Positions 36,231 to 45,053 of a stretch of 64,000 bases of DNA are shown piece after piece. This DNA comes from Planktophila sp965267775 (lineage in GTDB: Bacteria > Actinomycetota > Actinomycetes > Nanopelagicales > Nanopelagicaceae). The translations under genes were made by a program, and so were the position numbers. Positions within the stretch are counted from its first letter, which is position 1; every line of letters starts with the position of its first letter. Below the pieces are notes generated by a model. The model was not told the origin of the DNA. It saw only the letters and a program-made list of their open reading frames with translations, and did no database searches. Location: assembly GCA_965267775.1 (NCBI GenBank), contig OZ254140.1:1302001-1366000 (forward strand). Direction: 5' to 3'.

Positions 36231-37022
36231 TTAGTTAGCCACATCTCTCTTAACAAAAATGAATGAGGAGAGAATCAGAGCAAATAACGCGAATGCGCCT
36301 CCAACGATTACTGCATGAGAGTAAGAGATTGTTTCACTTCCGCCTTGCGCGATGATCGAAAGTTGATTCCCTGGCACCCACTTCAAAGTCGCAGGCTTCA
36401 CTGCTCCAATGAGATTCTCCAAGATCAATAGCCAGACGAGCGCAATAGATATTGAACTAATTGGAGATTTCAGCAAAATTCCGAGTGCGATACCGATTAC
36501 GGCATAGAGAACCACTGAGATGTACACATTGACGAGTGTGTGTGCAATTGCAGACCAACCATCAGAGGTAAACCAGAGATCAGTCGAAACAGTTGCTCGG
36601 TCGGAGAGGTAGACCGAAATGGCAATGCTCACCACTGCATTAACAAGTACTAGAACGAATGCGAAACTCTTCATTGCTGCATACTTTCCAGCGAGCAGAG
36701 TCAGGCGTCGAGGTTGGCGAACGAGTAGGTTTCGAAGAGTTCCGTATGTATATTCTTGTGAAGTCTGGGCTGCAAATACGCAGAGAACAATGATTCCAAG
36801 CAGGCCACCGATTGATGAGAAGCCATAGACAGAGCCGCCCGCCAAGTTGAGGATCTCGCGACCAACGGTGCGACCGCGATCGGAGTTGCCTCCTTCAGAA
36901 TCAATCATGAGATAGATGAAAGAGGTGATGAGACCGTTAAAGAAGAGGGCCGCTAGGAAAGTACCCAAGAAGAGTGTGGGGCGGCGAAGTTTGCGCCACT
37001 CTGCGAAGAAGACCTTAAACAT
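36231..37022 (-). CDS. ABC-2 type transporter permease
   Basis: 263-residue membrane protein with about six hydrophobic segments, of the ABC-2 family. A conserved stretch TSQEYTYGTLRNLLVRQP, typical of the cytoplasmic loop after TM2, is visible. It begins at the last base of the ATPase gene upstream, so the two form one exporter. Substrate unknown; relatives export antibiotics or lipids or act in stress resistance. Confidence 0.87.
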   Translation of the reverse strand: MFKVFFAEWRKLRRPTLFLGTFLAALFFNGLITSFIYLMIDSEGGNSDRGRTVGREILNLAGGSVYGFSSIGGLLGIIVLCVFAAQTSQEYTYGTLRNLLVRQPRRLTLLAGKYAAMKSFAFVLVLVNAVVSIAISVYLSDRATVSTDLWFTSDGWSAIAHTLVNVYISVVLYAVIGIALGILLKSPISSISIALVWLLILENLIGAVKPATLKWVPGNQLSIIAQGGSETISYSHAVIVGGAFALFALILSSFIFVKRDVAN

Positions 37023-37927
37023 TACTTTCCTCCTGTCATCTCGAAGAATGTCTCTTCGAGGTTAGGTAGCGTTGGAGTGAGCTGAGCCAATGTGATCCCT
37101 GCATCAAACGCTCTCTTATTGAGATGTGGTGCCCATTCGTGAGGGCCTTCAATATGAGCTTCACCTCCGCGAATGGAGACTTTATGTCCTTCTGCGGTTG
37201 CGATTGCCGCAACCTTCTCGAGATCCATTGGATCTTCAGTTCGCACAATGATTGTTGGCTTCTGGTTCATAAGAAGCTCTTCAATCGGACCGGCAAAGAC
37301 AACTTCACCTTTGCGCAACATCACAATATGTTCAGAGATAATTTCAATCTCTGAGAGCAAGTGGGATGAGACAAAAACAGTTGTTCCTTCACTCGCTAAT
37401 TTCTTCAGTAGGTCACGAACTTCTTGAATGCCTTCTGGGTCGAGGCCATTTGTTGGCTCATCGAGAATGAGAAGTGCAGGGTTCGGCAAGAGAGCTGCAG
37501 CAATACCAAGTCGCTGCTTCATACCTAATGAGTAAGTCTTGTACTTATCTCCACCGCGACCACTTAATCCGACCAATGTAATGAGATCTTCTACGCGCTC
37601 AATTGGAAACCCACCAAGGGTTGCAAGTACGCGGAGATTTTCAGCACCAGTAAGTGCTGGATAGAAGGCAGGTCCTTCAATCATCGCGCCGACAAATGAG
37701 AGATATGTCTCTGGATCACTTACTGATTCGCCTAAGACTTTGGCGCTTCCTGATGTTGGTGTGATCAATCCAAGGAGCATCCTGATGGTGGTCGTCTTAC
37801 CTGCGCCATTAGGACCGACAAATCCGCAGATTGCCCCGCGTGGAACAGAGAAGGTTGCTCCCTTTACCGCAGTTAAGTTGTCGTATTGCTTGGTGAGGTT
37901 ATTAACCTCAATCGCTAAAGTCGTCAT
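37022..37927 (-). CDS. ABC transporter ATP-binding protein (DrrA/NatA type)
   Basis: 301-residue ABC ATPase. Walker A is GPNGAGKTTTIRM, the ABC signature is YSLGMKQRLGIAAAL, Walker B is LLILDEPTNGLDPEG, and the switch histidine is in VFVSSHLLSE. A C-terminal extension of ~80 residues is typical of DrrA-like exporters. It works with the downstream permease. A -10-like TATCTT lies seven bases before the ATG, facing away from metZ. Confidence 0.93.
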   Translation of the reverse strand: MTTLAIEVNNLTKQYDNLTAVKGATFSVPRGAICGFVGPNGAGKTTTIRMLLGLITPTSGSAKVLGESVSDPETYLSFVGAMIEGPAFYPALTGAENLRVLATLGGFPIERVEDLITLVGLSGRGGDKYKTYSLGMKQRLGIAAALLPNPALLILDEPTNGLDPEGIQEVRDLLKKLASEGTTVFVSSHLLSEIEIISEHIVMLRKGEVVFAGPIEELLMNQKPTIIVRTEDPMDLEKVAAIATAEGHKVSIRGGEAHIEGPHEWAPHLNKRAFDAGITLAQLTPTLPNLEETFFEMTGGK

Positions 37928-37934
37928 GAGAGAG

Positions 37935-37940
37935 AAGATA
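37935..37940 (-). promoter_or_regulatory. -10 element for the ABC exporter operon
   Basis: Minus-strand TATCTT, seven bases, ATG at 37927. Confidence 0.5.
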
Positions 37941-37963
37941 ACAGGCCAATCTTAAAATTGGCT

Positions 37964-37969
37964 TAACAT
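37964..37969 (+). promoter_or_regulatory. -10 element of the leaderless metZ promoter
   Basis: TAACAT, six bases, ATG at 37976. Its presence shows the gene is still driven by an intact promoter despite the internal stop. Confidence 0.55.
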
Positions 37970-37975
37970 TGAGCC

Positions 37976-39199
37976 ATGAGTAAAGATGCATGGGGATACC
38001 AGCCTCGCAATAATCGTCCGGCGCCAGATTGGGATGTGCAACCACAAACTGATGCTGTTCGAGCAGGGTTAACCCGTACTGGTTTTGGCGAAACATCCGA
38101 AGCGCTCTTTCTGAATAGTGGATTTACCTACACATCTGCCCAAGAAGCATTTGACTCTTTTACTGATGAGACAGATCATTTTGTATATAGCCGTTTTCAC
38201 AATCCCACAGTTGCAATGTTTGAGAAGCGTCTTGCAGCTATTGAAGGCGCTGAATTCTGCACTGCATTTGGTTCAGGAATGGCTGCAGCCTTTGCATCAC
38301 TTGCATGCATCGTTGAAGCGGGCGATCACATCGTTGCATGTTCATCGATGTTTAGCTCATGCCATGTAATCATCACTGAAATACTTCCTTAGTGGGGCGT
38401 TACTTATGAACTTGTTAAAGCAAATGATTTAGAAGGTTGGGCAAAGGCTCTCTCAAAGCCAACAAAGGCTGTCTTCATTGAAACTCCAAGTAATCCACTT
38501 ATGGAGATCACAGATATTCGCGCAGTAAGCGAGCTTGCACATAAAGTTGGCGCAACTGTGATTGTTGATAACGCGATGGCTTCACCTGTCTTACAACGCC
38601 CACTTGAATTAGGTGCCGATGTTGTGATGTATTCAGCAACAAAACATATTGACGGACAAGGCCGCGTACTTGCTGGCGCTCTTCTCGGTTCATTCTCTTA
38701 TATTCAAGAGAAGTTACTTCCATTCACACGCCACACAGGTCCTTCACTCAGCGCCTTTAATGCGTGGGTTCTTCTCAAATCTCTCGAGACGATGAATATG
38801 CGCGTTGAACGAATGAACTCGAATGCGCAGGAGATTGCAGAATTCCTAGAATCACATCCATCAATTAAGAGCGTGCGATATCCAGGTCTAGCATCGCATC
38901 CAGATTCAGCTGTCATTAAGAAGCAGATGACCGGTGGCGGAACGACGATTGGCATTGAATTTAAGGGCCCTCAGAAGGATGCTTTTAAGTTCATGGATTC
39001 GCTCCGTATCATCGATATCTCGAACAACCTCGGAGATAGCAAATCTCTGATTACACATCCCTCTTCAACAACACACCGCCGTCTATCTGCTGAAGTTCAA
39101 GCAGAGATGGGCATTACACCGTCAGTTCTACGTCTATCTGTTGGGCTTGAGGATGTACGTGACTTGATTAAGGATCTAGATCAAGCGCTTAAGAGCTGA
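37976..39199 (+). pseudogene. metZ: O-succinylhomoserine sulfhydrylase-like gene interrupted by one amber codon
   Basis: A Cys/Met-metabolism PLP enzyme gene of 407 sense codons if read through. A single in-frame TAG at 38390-38392 splits it after 138 codons. The protein sequence continues without a gap in the same frame (VIITEILP, stop, WGVTYELV), so there is no frameshift or deletion. The part before the stop holds the N-terminus and SRFHNPTVAMFEKRL; the part after holds the PLP lysine in YSATKHIDGQGR and the C-terminal domain (THRRLS, LRLSVGLED). Relatives have Lys, Arg or Gln at this point, so AAG or CAG to TAG is one change. Could be a real nonsense mutation, a strain variant or a sequence error. 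MetZ versus MetB is judged from overall resemblance. Confidence 0.82.
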
Positions 39200-40050
39200 G
39201 CCACTACAAGAAGTACAGACAGTAAGGTCAAATAAGTAATAGACCAGTGGAAGATTCCACCGGCGACCTTGTTGTAATTATCTGAATTCTCTTTCAGCGC
39301 AAAGAGCTGGAAGGTGAAGACCGCACCGAGTGCAACAGTTGCCATCAAAGTCCAGACAGGCAACTCAGCCAGTTGAATCAGCGCCGTAGAGCAAATAACC
39401 ATTGCAATCGTGTGGAACCACATCTGGCTAATCACATTGGAACGTGATGCAACAGATGGAAGCATAGGAATTCCTGCCGCTGAATAATCATCTTTGTATT
39501 TAATTGCAAGCGCCCAGAAATGTGGTGGTGTCCAAAAGAAAATCACCATAAAGAATGCAACGGGTACTAGCGTCAATGAATTGGTAACGGCAGCCCATCC
39601 AATAAGGACCGGCATACATCCTGCAGCTCCACCCCAGACAATATTCTGGGAAGTATTTGGCTTGAGGGCAATTGTGTAGATGATGACGTAATACGCAATT
39701 GCGATTGCTGTAAGAATCGTTGCCAGCAGAGTTGTGAATACATAAAAGATTGCGAGTGAGAGAGCGCCGATTGCCGCAGCAAAAATAGTTGCCTGCAATC
39801 GTGAAACTGCACCTGTCACCAAAGGACGCTTTGAAGTGCGCTTCATCAACTTGTCGCGTTCGGATTCGATCACCATATTAAAAGCATTGGCAGATCCCGC
39901 CGCCAAAGTTCCACCGATGAGGGTCCAGGCAAGGAGCGAGAGAGAAGGGAAGCCACCTTCGGCGAGGACTACCGCTGGGACGGTGGTAATGACCAATAGC
40001 TCTACGACCCGAAGCTTCATGAGGTCTATATAGGCGCGGATGGTCGACAC
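39181..40050 (-). CDS. ctaB: Protoheme IX farnesyltransferase (haem O synthase)
   Basis: 289-residue UbiA-family prenyltransferase with about eight membrane helices. The prenyl diphosphate-binding motif is NAFNMVIESERDKLMKRTSKR, and FFWTPPHFWALAI plus KDDYSAAGIPMLP are haem O synthase specific. It farnesylates haem b for haem-copper terminal oxidases. The start is GTG at 40050, supported by TAGGCT six bases upstream. Its 3' end overlaps metZ by 19 bases in the opposite direction. Confidence 0.94.
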   Translation of the reverse strand: MSTIRAYIDLMKLRVVELLVITTVPAVVLAEGGFPSLSLLAWTLIGGTLAAGSANAFNMVIESERDKLMKRTSKRPLVTGAVSRLQATIFAAAIGALSLAIFYVFTTLLATILTAIAIAYYVIIYTIALKPNTSQNIVWGGAAGCMPVLIGWAAVTNSLTLVPVAFFMVIFFWTPPHFWALAIKYKDDYSAAGIPMLPSVASRSNVISQMWFHTIAMVICSTALIQLAELPVWTLMATVALGAVFTFQLFALKENSDNYNKVAGGIFHWSITYLTLLSVLLVVAQLLSA

Positions 40051-40056
40051 ACGCGT

Positions 40057-40062
40057 AGCCTA
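40057..40062 (-). promoter_or_regulatory. -10 element of leaderless ctaB promoter with GTG start
   Basis: Minus-strand TAGGCT, six bases, GTG at 40050. Confidence 0.55.
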
Positions 40063-40161
40063 TTACGCGATTGGCAAGGTACTTAACGCTACTTCCCAGA
40101 GCTTTCACAGCCTCAACCCTTACTTTTATCCCATAGCAAGAGAAGAGCGAGAGGAAGTTCC

Positions 40162-40590
40162 ATGAGTGAAGAGATGAAGAAGCCCGAGTGGTTCGAGCTC
40201 ACCGATGGTGATGCTCCATCTGCACGGGTGGCTAAGGTCAATAAGAAACTTCCACTCGCCGCAGTTCTTATCACCGGTGCCGTCATTGCAACTGGCGCCT
40301 TCTTCGCAAGCGCATCAGAGAATCAGGCTAGCGCGGAAGGAGTAACTCAAACTTCTGCATCTGCAAGCCCTTCAGCTGGATCAACGACGGCAGCGACACC
40401 TAGTGGAAAACCAACGACTTCTCCTAGCGCAGTTACATCACCGGGAATCAAAGATCCAACACAAGGTGGAATCTCTGCACCAGGAGCTCATCGCGAAGAT
40501 GACGATAATGAATTTGGAGAAGGTCGTGAACATCATGGAGATCGCGAAGGTGGCCATGAAGAACGTGAAGGTCGCCAAGAACGAGATTAG
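40162..40590 (+). CDS. Membrane-anchored protein with Ser/Thr/Pro-rich and acidic/His-rich tail
   Basis: 142-residue protein of unknown function. Residues ~1-28 are cytosolic, then one membrane helix (PLAAVLITGAVIATGAFFA), then a low-complexity Ser/Thr/Ala/Pro region, and a C-terminus rich in Glu, Asp, His and Arg (for example REHHGDREGGHEEREG). The histidines could bind metal, but that is only suggested by composition. AGGAAG precedes the ATG at good spacing. Its stop overlaps the convergent DD-peptidase gene by 4 bases. Confidence 0.6.
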   Translation: MSEEMKKPEWFELTDGDAPSARVAKVNKKLPLAAVLITGAVIATGAFFASASENQASAEGVTQTSASASPSAGSTTAATPSGKPTTSPSAVTSPGIKDPTQGGISAPGAHREDDDNEFGEGREHHGDREGGHEEREGRQERD

Positions 40591-41783
40591 CGTGTAGCAG
40601 TACTTGAATCGTTTGAGGGAACGGTGAGGGTAAGTACGGGCAATAGTGGAGTAGCGATTTTTCCTAATACTCTATCCACTGTTGCCCTTACTTTTTTTGT
40701 CACCGAATAACTTTTACTATGGCGATCAGCAATGATGACAAAGATGTATCGGTGTTCGCCAGATTCAACGTAGCCTGCAAGATTGGTAGTTCCGTTGAGA
40801 GTGCCGGTCTTTGCTCTTACTAATCCAACAGCCGTTGGCGCCGTTTCGATAAATCGATGTTGCAAAGTGCCAGAGACTCCCCCGACAGGTAAACCATTAA
40901 TTAACGGTAAGAACTTTGGATCGTGGTAAATCACCATCAGAAGTTGTGAGATCTGCTTTGCAGTAACTCGATTCTCTTTCGATAAACCACTGGCATCTTT
41001 GATTACAAGGTTTGAGGTAGCAATTCCCATATCAGTAAGCATCTGAGTAAAAGTGATTGCTACACCTTTATCATCGAGGGTATTTCCGGCAGCCGCTGAA
41101 GCCAATCGTGCGATGCGCTCAGCGAGAAGATTGTCGCTCCAGGTAAGAGTCCAATCCAAGATCTTCTCTAAAGTCGGAGAGGTTGAAGAAAGGATCTGGC
41201 TATTTGATTTCGTAATCGCATCGCTATCAGTCACTCGCTTCAGTGCGATGGAGAGATGGTGGTCTTTAAGAAACTTTGAAAAGTGAGCAACGTCCTGAGC
41301 GTAGAGATCACTGTAATAAATCGTCGTGTTCTTCGTTGATCCCGAGTTCAACTCTTTGATTGCACTCAGCGCATTAAATTCAATCCGCTCGAGAGATGTA
41401 CGCCCCATCTTTACCGCAACTTTATTGTCATAACTCATCCATGGATCCAGGGATCCACGGACTACGACAGATTTGCCATCTATCCCTGTCCACATTGAAG
41501 TAGTAAATGAATCTGACGGTGAAAGATAGGTATAGGCAGCAGCTGCAGAGAGTAATTTGATTACTGATGCTGGCTTTCGTGGAGAGGCTGAATTAGCCTC
41601 ATAAACAACTTCACCAGTGACCTCATCGAGCACAATCACCGATGGATCGGCTAGCGTCGGTATAGCTGTGAGTTGGGAAAATGCAGATGAGATTGCAACC
41701 GAATCTGCGGCCGATGCAGAATTTTCTGAGAGGAGAAGTAGTCCTGCAAGCAGGCATACGAAAACTGAACTTCTCTTACGCAC
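40587..41783 (-). CDS. dacB: D-alanyl-D-alanine carboxypeptidase/endopeptidase, S13 (PBP4-like)
   Basis: 398-residue exported penicillin-binding protein. Signal peptide ~1-25 (VFVCLLAGLLLLSENSASAA). Active-site motifs: SxxK with Ser73 (KPASVIKLLSA), SxN (TWSDNLLAER), KTG (RAKTGTLNG). It trims or cleaves peptidoglycan peptides outside the membrane. The start is GTG, 9 bases after the small membrane-protein gene upstream, so they are probably cotranscribed. In mycobacteria a DacB-type gene (Rv3627c) also lies near hpt-tilS. Confidence 0.9.
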   Translation of the reverse strand: MRKRSSVFVCLLAGLLLLSENSASAADSVAISSAFSQLTAIPTLADPSVIVLDEVTGEVVYEANSASPRKPASVIKLLSAAAAYTYLSPSDSFTTSMWTGIDGKSVVVRGSLDPWMSYDNKVAVKMGRTSLERIEFNALSAIKELNSGSTKNTTIYYSDLYAQDVAHFSKFLKDHHLSIALKRVTDSDAITKSNSQILSSTSPTLEKILDWTLTWSDNLLAERIARLASAAAGNTLDDKGVAITFTQMLTDMGIATSNLVIKDASGLSKENRVTAKQISQLLMVIYHDPKFLPLINGLPVGGVSGTLQHRFIETAPTAVGLVRAKTGTLNGTTNLAGYVESGEHRYIFVIIADRHSKSYSVTKKVRATVDRVLGKIATPLLPVLTLTVPSNDSSTATR

Positions 41784-41792
41784 GTTGAGGAA

Positions 41793-42140
41793 CTAAATAG
41801 CGACGGCGATGATGATATTGAGAACGGTGAGTCCCAGCATTGTTGCCCAGACCCATGTGCTCAACGCTGCCTTCTTCACATTTGTATAAGCAAGCGTCAA
41901 GATCACAGAGAGCACTAGAGCCTTCACGCCAAACTTTGCATGGTTGAGAGATTCATCTGTATTTACTTGCTTCCAGATACTTGTCATAACAATTCCTGCA
42001 ACGAGCGCTGTAAGGCTTGCGTGAATGACTCCTGGGTTGAGCTTTCGCGGGCTCTTCTGAACTTGGCTCAAGAGAAGTCCAAGGATTCCAAGGATGCTGA
42101 GAATATGAATGCCGAGCGCGATATTAAATAAAGTCTTCAT
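41793..42140 (-). CDS. Small four-helix membrane protein
   Basis: 115-residue protein that is mostly hydrophobic, with four predicted membrane helices (TLFNIALGIHILSILGILGL at the N-terminus; NIIIAVAI at the end). No family motif recognised. The start at 42140 is preferred over an in-frame start 102 bases upstream because that would run into the divergent methyltransferase gene, and because TAAACT lies seven bases before this ATG. Confidence 0.65.
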   Translation of the reverse strand: MKTLFNIALGIHILSILGILGLLLSQVQKSPRKLNPGVIHASLTALVAGIVMTSIWKQVNTDESLNHAKFGVKALVLSVILTLAYTNVKKAALSTWVWATMLGLTVLNIIIAVAI

Positions 42141-42147
42141 GCTCACT

Positions 42148-42153
42148 AGTTTA
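42148..42153 (-). promoter_or_regulatory. -10 element for small membrane protein-dacB operon
   Basis: Minus-strand TAAACT, seven bases, ATG at 42140. It overlaps the opposing -10 element by 2 bases. Confidence 0.5.
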
Positions 42154-42157
42154 GAGT
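42152..42157 (+). promoter_or_regulatory. -10 element of leaderless promoter for the RNA methyltransferase
   Basis: TAGAGT, six bases, ATG at 42164. Confidence 0.55.
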
Positions 42158-42163
42158 GCGACC

Positions 42164-42814
42164 ATGGAAATAAAGACCCCCGCAGAGATAGGCCCAGGAG
42201 AATTCTTTCCCGTCGTAGGCGTGGGTCCTCATGCAGAGCCATGGCCGACTGGAGAGCAATACGATCCTGAGCTCCTTGCCAACGGTGACCGCCGCAATGT
42301 CCTAGACCACTACCGTTATTGGAGCGTCGCTGCGATTGTCGCCGACCTCAATACCAAGCGCCACAAACTTCAGATTGCGATCGAGAATTGGCAACATGAT
42401 CTCAATATTGGTTCTGTAGTCCGCACCGCAAATGCATTTAATGTGAGCGCAGTTCATATCATCGGAAAGCGAGATTGGAATAAGCGCGGAGCGATGGTGA
42501 CCGATCGCTATCTCACCGTCATTCACCACCCAACAGTTGCTGACTTTGCGACTTGGTGTGCAGAGAACTCGCTACCAATTATCGGAATCGATAACGTGCC
42601 AACATCTCGAAACCTAGAGGGCTCTGAAGTTCCAGAGAGTTGCGTACTTCTCTTTGGTCAAGAGGGCGCCGGAATGTCAGATGAGGCAATCGAGATTTGC
42701 AGTGTGCTCTATGCAATCGAGCAGTATGGCTCTACACGTTCTATGAACGCATCAGCTGCTGCCGCAATTGCGATGTATCACTGGGCCTTGCAACACCTAC
42801 CTCGCAAAAGCTAG
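42164..42814 (+). CDS. TrmH/SpoU family RNA 2'-O-methyltransferase
   Basis: 216-residue SPOUT methyltransferase. Motif 1 is LNIGSVVRTANAF, motif 2 is LLFGQEGAGMS and motif 3 is QYGSTRSMNASAAAAIA, which form the AdoMet-binding knot. It lacks an N-terminal L30e-like domain, having instead ~60 other residues. The substrate is a tRNA or rRNA ribose; which one cannot be told. The stop overlaps the convergent TPR gene by 4 bases. Confidence 0.88.
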   Translation: MEIKTPAEIGPGEFFPVVGVGPHAEPWPTGEQYDPELLANGDRRNVLDHYRYWSVAAIVADLNTKRHKLQIAIENWQHDLNIGSVVRTANAFNVSAVHIIGKRDWNKRGAMVTDRYLTVIHHPTVADFATWCAENSLPIIGIDNVPTSRNLEGSEVPESCVLLFGQEGAGMSDEAIEICSVLYAIEQYGSTRSMNASAAAAIAMYHWALQHLPRKS

Positions 42815-43740
42815 CCGAGAGCTTCTTTCACAGAGGCAAGGCGGCGATCAATCTCATCTGCCTCGCTAATACGGCCTTGTTGGCGCATCACACTTGAGAT
42901 CTTTGTTTCAATCTCAATAATAAATTCAAAGTCCTTGGAATCCTCTTCAGCTGCAATTTGTAGCACGCCATCGAGGGTTGAGAGGCCATCATCAAACTTT
43001 CCTAGCAAGATTTCAGCGCGGCCAAATTCATAGAGTGCAAATGTTTCGCGACGATGATCGTGACCAGTCTCAAAGACATCGACTGCTTTGCGAGCAGCTT
43101 CTAGCGCCTTCTCACCATCTCCGAGTTCGTTATAGCAAGAGGCAATCTTCTGATCACATCGTGCAACGTGAATAACTTCCTTCTCTGCTTTGAAAGTTGC
43201 GCGTGCTTCTTGGAAGCAGATAATCGCCTCTTGATAATTCTTGAGTTCACGTTGAGCACAACCAATGAGGTGCATATCGTTAGCTGCATTGATGTTATTT
43301 CCATCGACGAGATGCTCTTGAGCACACTCGTACATAATCTCAATTACCTTTTCATAATTCTTTGATGAGTACCACCACTCGCCCAAGGTGCATGCGAGTT
43401 CCAATGCGATGGGTGATTTGTTCTCACGTAAGAGTTCAACTGCCTTAGACATCGCAGTTGCTGCTTCATCCATTCGCTTCAATTGATTGAGGTTGTACCC
43501 AATTGCAGAATATGCCTGAGCAAGTCCCTCATTGGAGACGCCTACGCCGAGTTCTGAGTAGATATCGCGAGCAGTTTCTGCGAGCGCCAAAGCTTCGTCA
43601 TATTGGCCTCGTGCAAAGATGCGGGCGCTGAGTTCGTAATATGTATCAGCGCGCTCTTCACCGGTGACTTCAGGGATACGGTCCCAGAGCATCTCTTCCG
43701 TCAGGATCTCATCGCCAGAATCACGATCGTCATTGCTCAT
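42811..43740 (-). CDS. Tetratricopeptide repeat protein
   Basis: 309-residue soluble helical protein with at least five TPR-like units, for example YELSARIFARGQYDEALALA, YNLNQLKRMDEAATAM, MHLIGCAQRELKNYQEAI and IASCYNELGDGEKALEAA. No catalytic domain, signal or membrane segment. Likely a protein-protein interaction scaffold; the partner is unknown. A purine-rich AGGAGAGG lies about ten bases before the ATG. Confidence 0.8.
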   Translation of the reverse strand: MSNDDRDSGDEILTEEMLWDRIPEVTGEERADTYYELSARIFARGQYDEALALAETARDIYSELGVGVSNEGLAQAYSAIGYNLNQLKRMDEAATAMSKAVELLRENKSPIALELACTLGEWWYSSKNYEKVIEIMYECAQEHLVDGNNINAANDMHLIGCAQRELKNYQEAIICFQEARATFKAEKEVIHVARCDQKIASCYNELGDGEKALEAARKAVDVFETGHDHRRETFALYEFGRAEILLGKFDDGLSTLDGVLQIAAEEDSKDFEFIIEIETKISSVMRQQGRISEADEIDRRLASVKEALG

Positions 43741-43874
43741 GGCTGCCCCTCTCCTGACCTTTACTTCCTATTTCGGCGCACTCTAGACCCAAGAACCCAC
43801 TCACCGCCGGTATTTCCCAAAGGTTGACCGGTCGCTCGAGTGGCAGGAAGGGCGCTCACCCCTTACCCTTCTAC

Positions 43875-43891
43875 TTGCAAACGATTTGCAT
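43875..43891 (+). promoter_or_regulatory. Nur-box-like operator (nickel-responsive Fur family)
   Basis: TTGCAA-ACGAT-TTGCAT. This matches the Streptomyces Nur consensus tTGCaa-N5-ttGCAA except for the last base, and contains the perfect inverted repeat TGCAAA-CGA-TTTGCA. It lies 19 bases before the start of a nickel/cobalt permease, where a repressor would block transcription. Confidence 0.6.
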
Positions 43892-43910
43892 CTAGCGCTT
43901 GGAGAGAGCG

Positions 43911-45053
43911 ATGAGCCAGAAGGCAACGCTGAAAGAGCACCTCAAATTTAGCCGCGAGGAGCTCCCTGCACTCTTTACAGTCCTTGGGACGGTCATCTTC
44001 CTCCATGTACTCGGGTGGGGACTCTTCATACATTACAACTCAGATCCTCAGTACCACTCACTCGTCGATGGCAAAGGTGCGCTGATCTATGCGGGTGCAG
44101 GTGCACTTGCCTACTCATTCGGTCTTCGCCATGCCTTCGATGCAGATCACATCTCAGCAATCGATGACTCAACTCGCATTATGTTGGCAAAGGGTAAGAA
44201 GCCACTCGGCGTGGGACTCTTCTTTTCACTAGGCCACTCAACAATCGTTCTCTCGCTCTCTATTGCAATCGCATTCGCGGCAAAGACAGCGATTAAGTTT
44301 CAGAAGAACTATGCAGAGACTGGCGCAATCATTGGCGCATCCGTCTCGGGTTTCTTCCTCTATCTCGTTGGAATTCTCAACCTTGTAATCCTGGTTGGCG
44401 TTCTAAAGGTCTGGAAGAAAGCGAAGAGCGGTCAGTTCTCTCACGAACACCTCAATGAACTTCTCAATGAGCGCGGACTGATGAAGCGCGTCTTCCGTGG
44501 TTTCTTCAAGAAGGGCTTTGACCATTCGTGGCAGCTCTACCCAGTCGGCGTTCTCTTCGGCCTTGGCTTTGATACTGCAACTGAAGTTGCTCTGCTCGCG
44601 CTCTCCGCAACAACTGCAGTGGGCGCCGTTGGCGGAACTCTTCCACCTCTTGCGATTATCGCCTTGCCAATTATCTTCGCTGCTGGAATGTCGATGATGG
44701 ATGCCCTAGATGGCATCTTCATGACTAAGGCCTACTCATGGGCATTTACATCACCGCTTCGCAAAATTTATTACAACATCACAACAACAGGTCTCTCAAT
44801 CTTTGTTGCGCTGGTGATTGGAACAATCCAACTCGTTGGAGTTCTCGCAGATAAAACTAATATCGATAATTACCAGCCATTTACACTCATCGCATCGGTC
44901 AATCTTGGCGGAATCGGATATTGGATTGTTGGATCCTTCGTGCTCGCTTGGATCTTCTCTATTGTTATCTGGAAGGTCGGACGCTACGAAGAGCGTTACT
45001 CATCTGGAATTGTTGAGACAGAGCATATCCACCAAGAGCTTAAGGTCGAGTAA
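43911..45053 (+). CDS. Nickel/cobalt permease (NiCoT/HoxN family)
   Basis: 380-residue membrane transporter with about eight helices. The signature of the family in TM2 is LRHAFDADHISAIDD, and the second conserved element is LGFDTATEVALLALS. It imports Ni2+ and/or Co2+ at high affinity. The ATG at 43911 has GGAGAG five bases upstream and is preferred to TTG 43899. The upstream Nur-like operator favours nickel and predicts repression when nickel is plentiful. No urease or hydrogenase gene is seen in the window, so the metal user is elsewhere (Ni-SOD would be one candidate). Confidence 0.9.
   Translation: MSQKATLKEHLKFSREELPALFTVLGTVIFLHVLGWGLFIHYNSDPQYHSLVDGKGALIYAGAGALAYSFGLRHAFDADHISAIDDSTRIMLAKGKKPLGVGLFFSLGHSTIVLSLSIAIAFAAKTAIKFQKNYAETGAIIGASVSGFFLYLVGILNLVILVGVLKVWKKAKSGQFSHEHLNELLNERGLMKRVFRGFFKKGFDHSWQLYPVGVLFGLGFDTATEVALLALSATTAVGAVGGTLPPLAIIALPIIFAAGMSMMDALDGIFMTKAYSWAFTSPLRKIYYNITTTGLSIFVALVIGTIQLVGVLADKTNIDNYQPFTLIASVNLGGIGYWIVGSFVLAWIFSIVIWKVGRYEERYSSGIVETEHIHQELKVE

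Noticed and set aside
38390..38392. Pyrrolysine or other recoding of the metZ amber codon
   Set aside because: No family precedent for such recoding in this enzyme, no downstream element recognised, and TAG acts as a normal stop elsewhere in the window.
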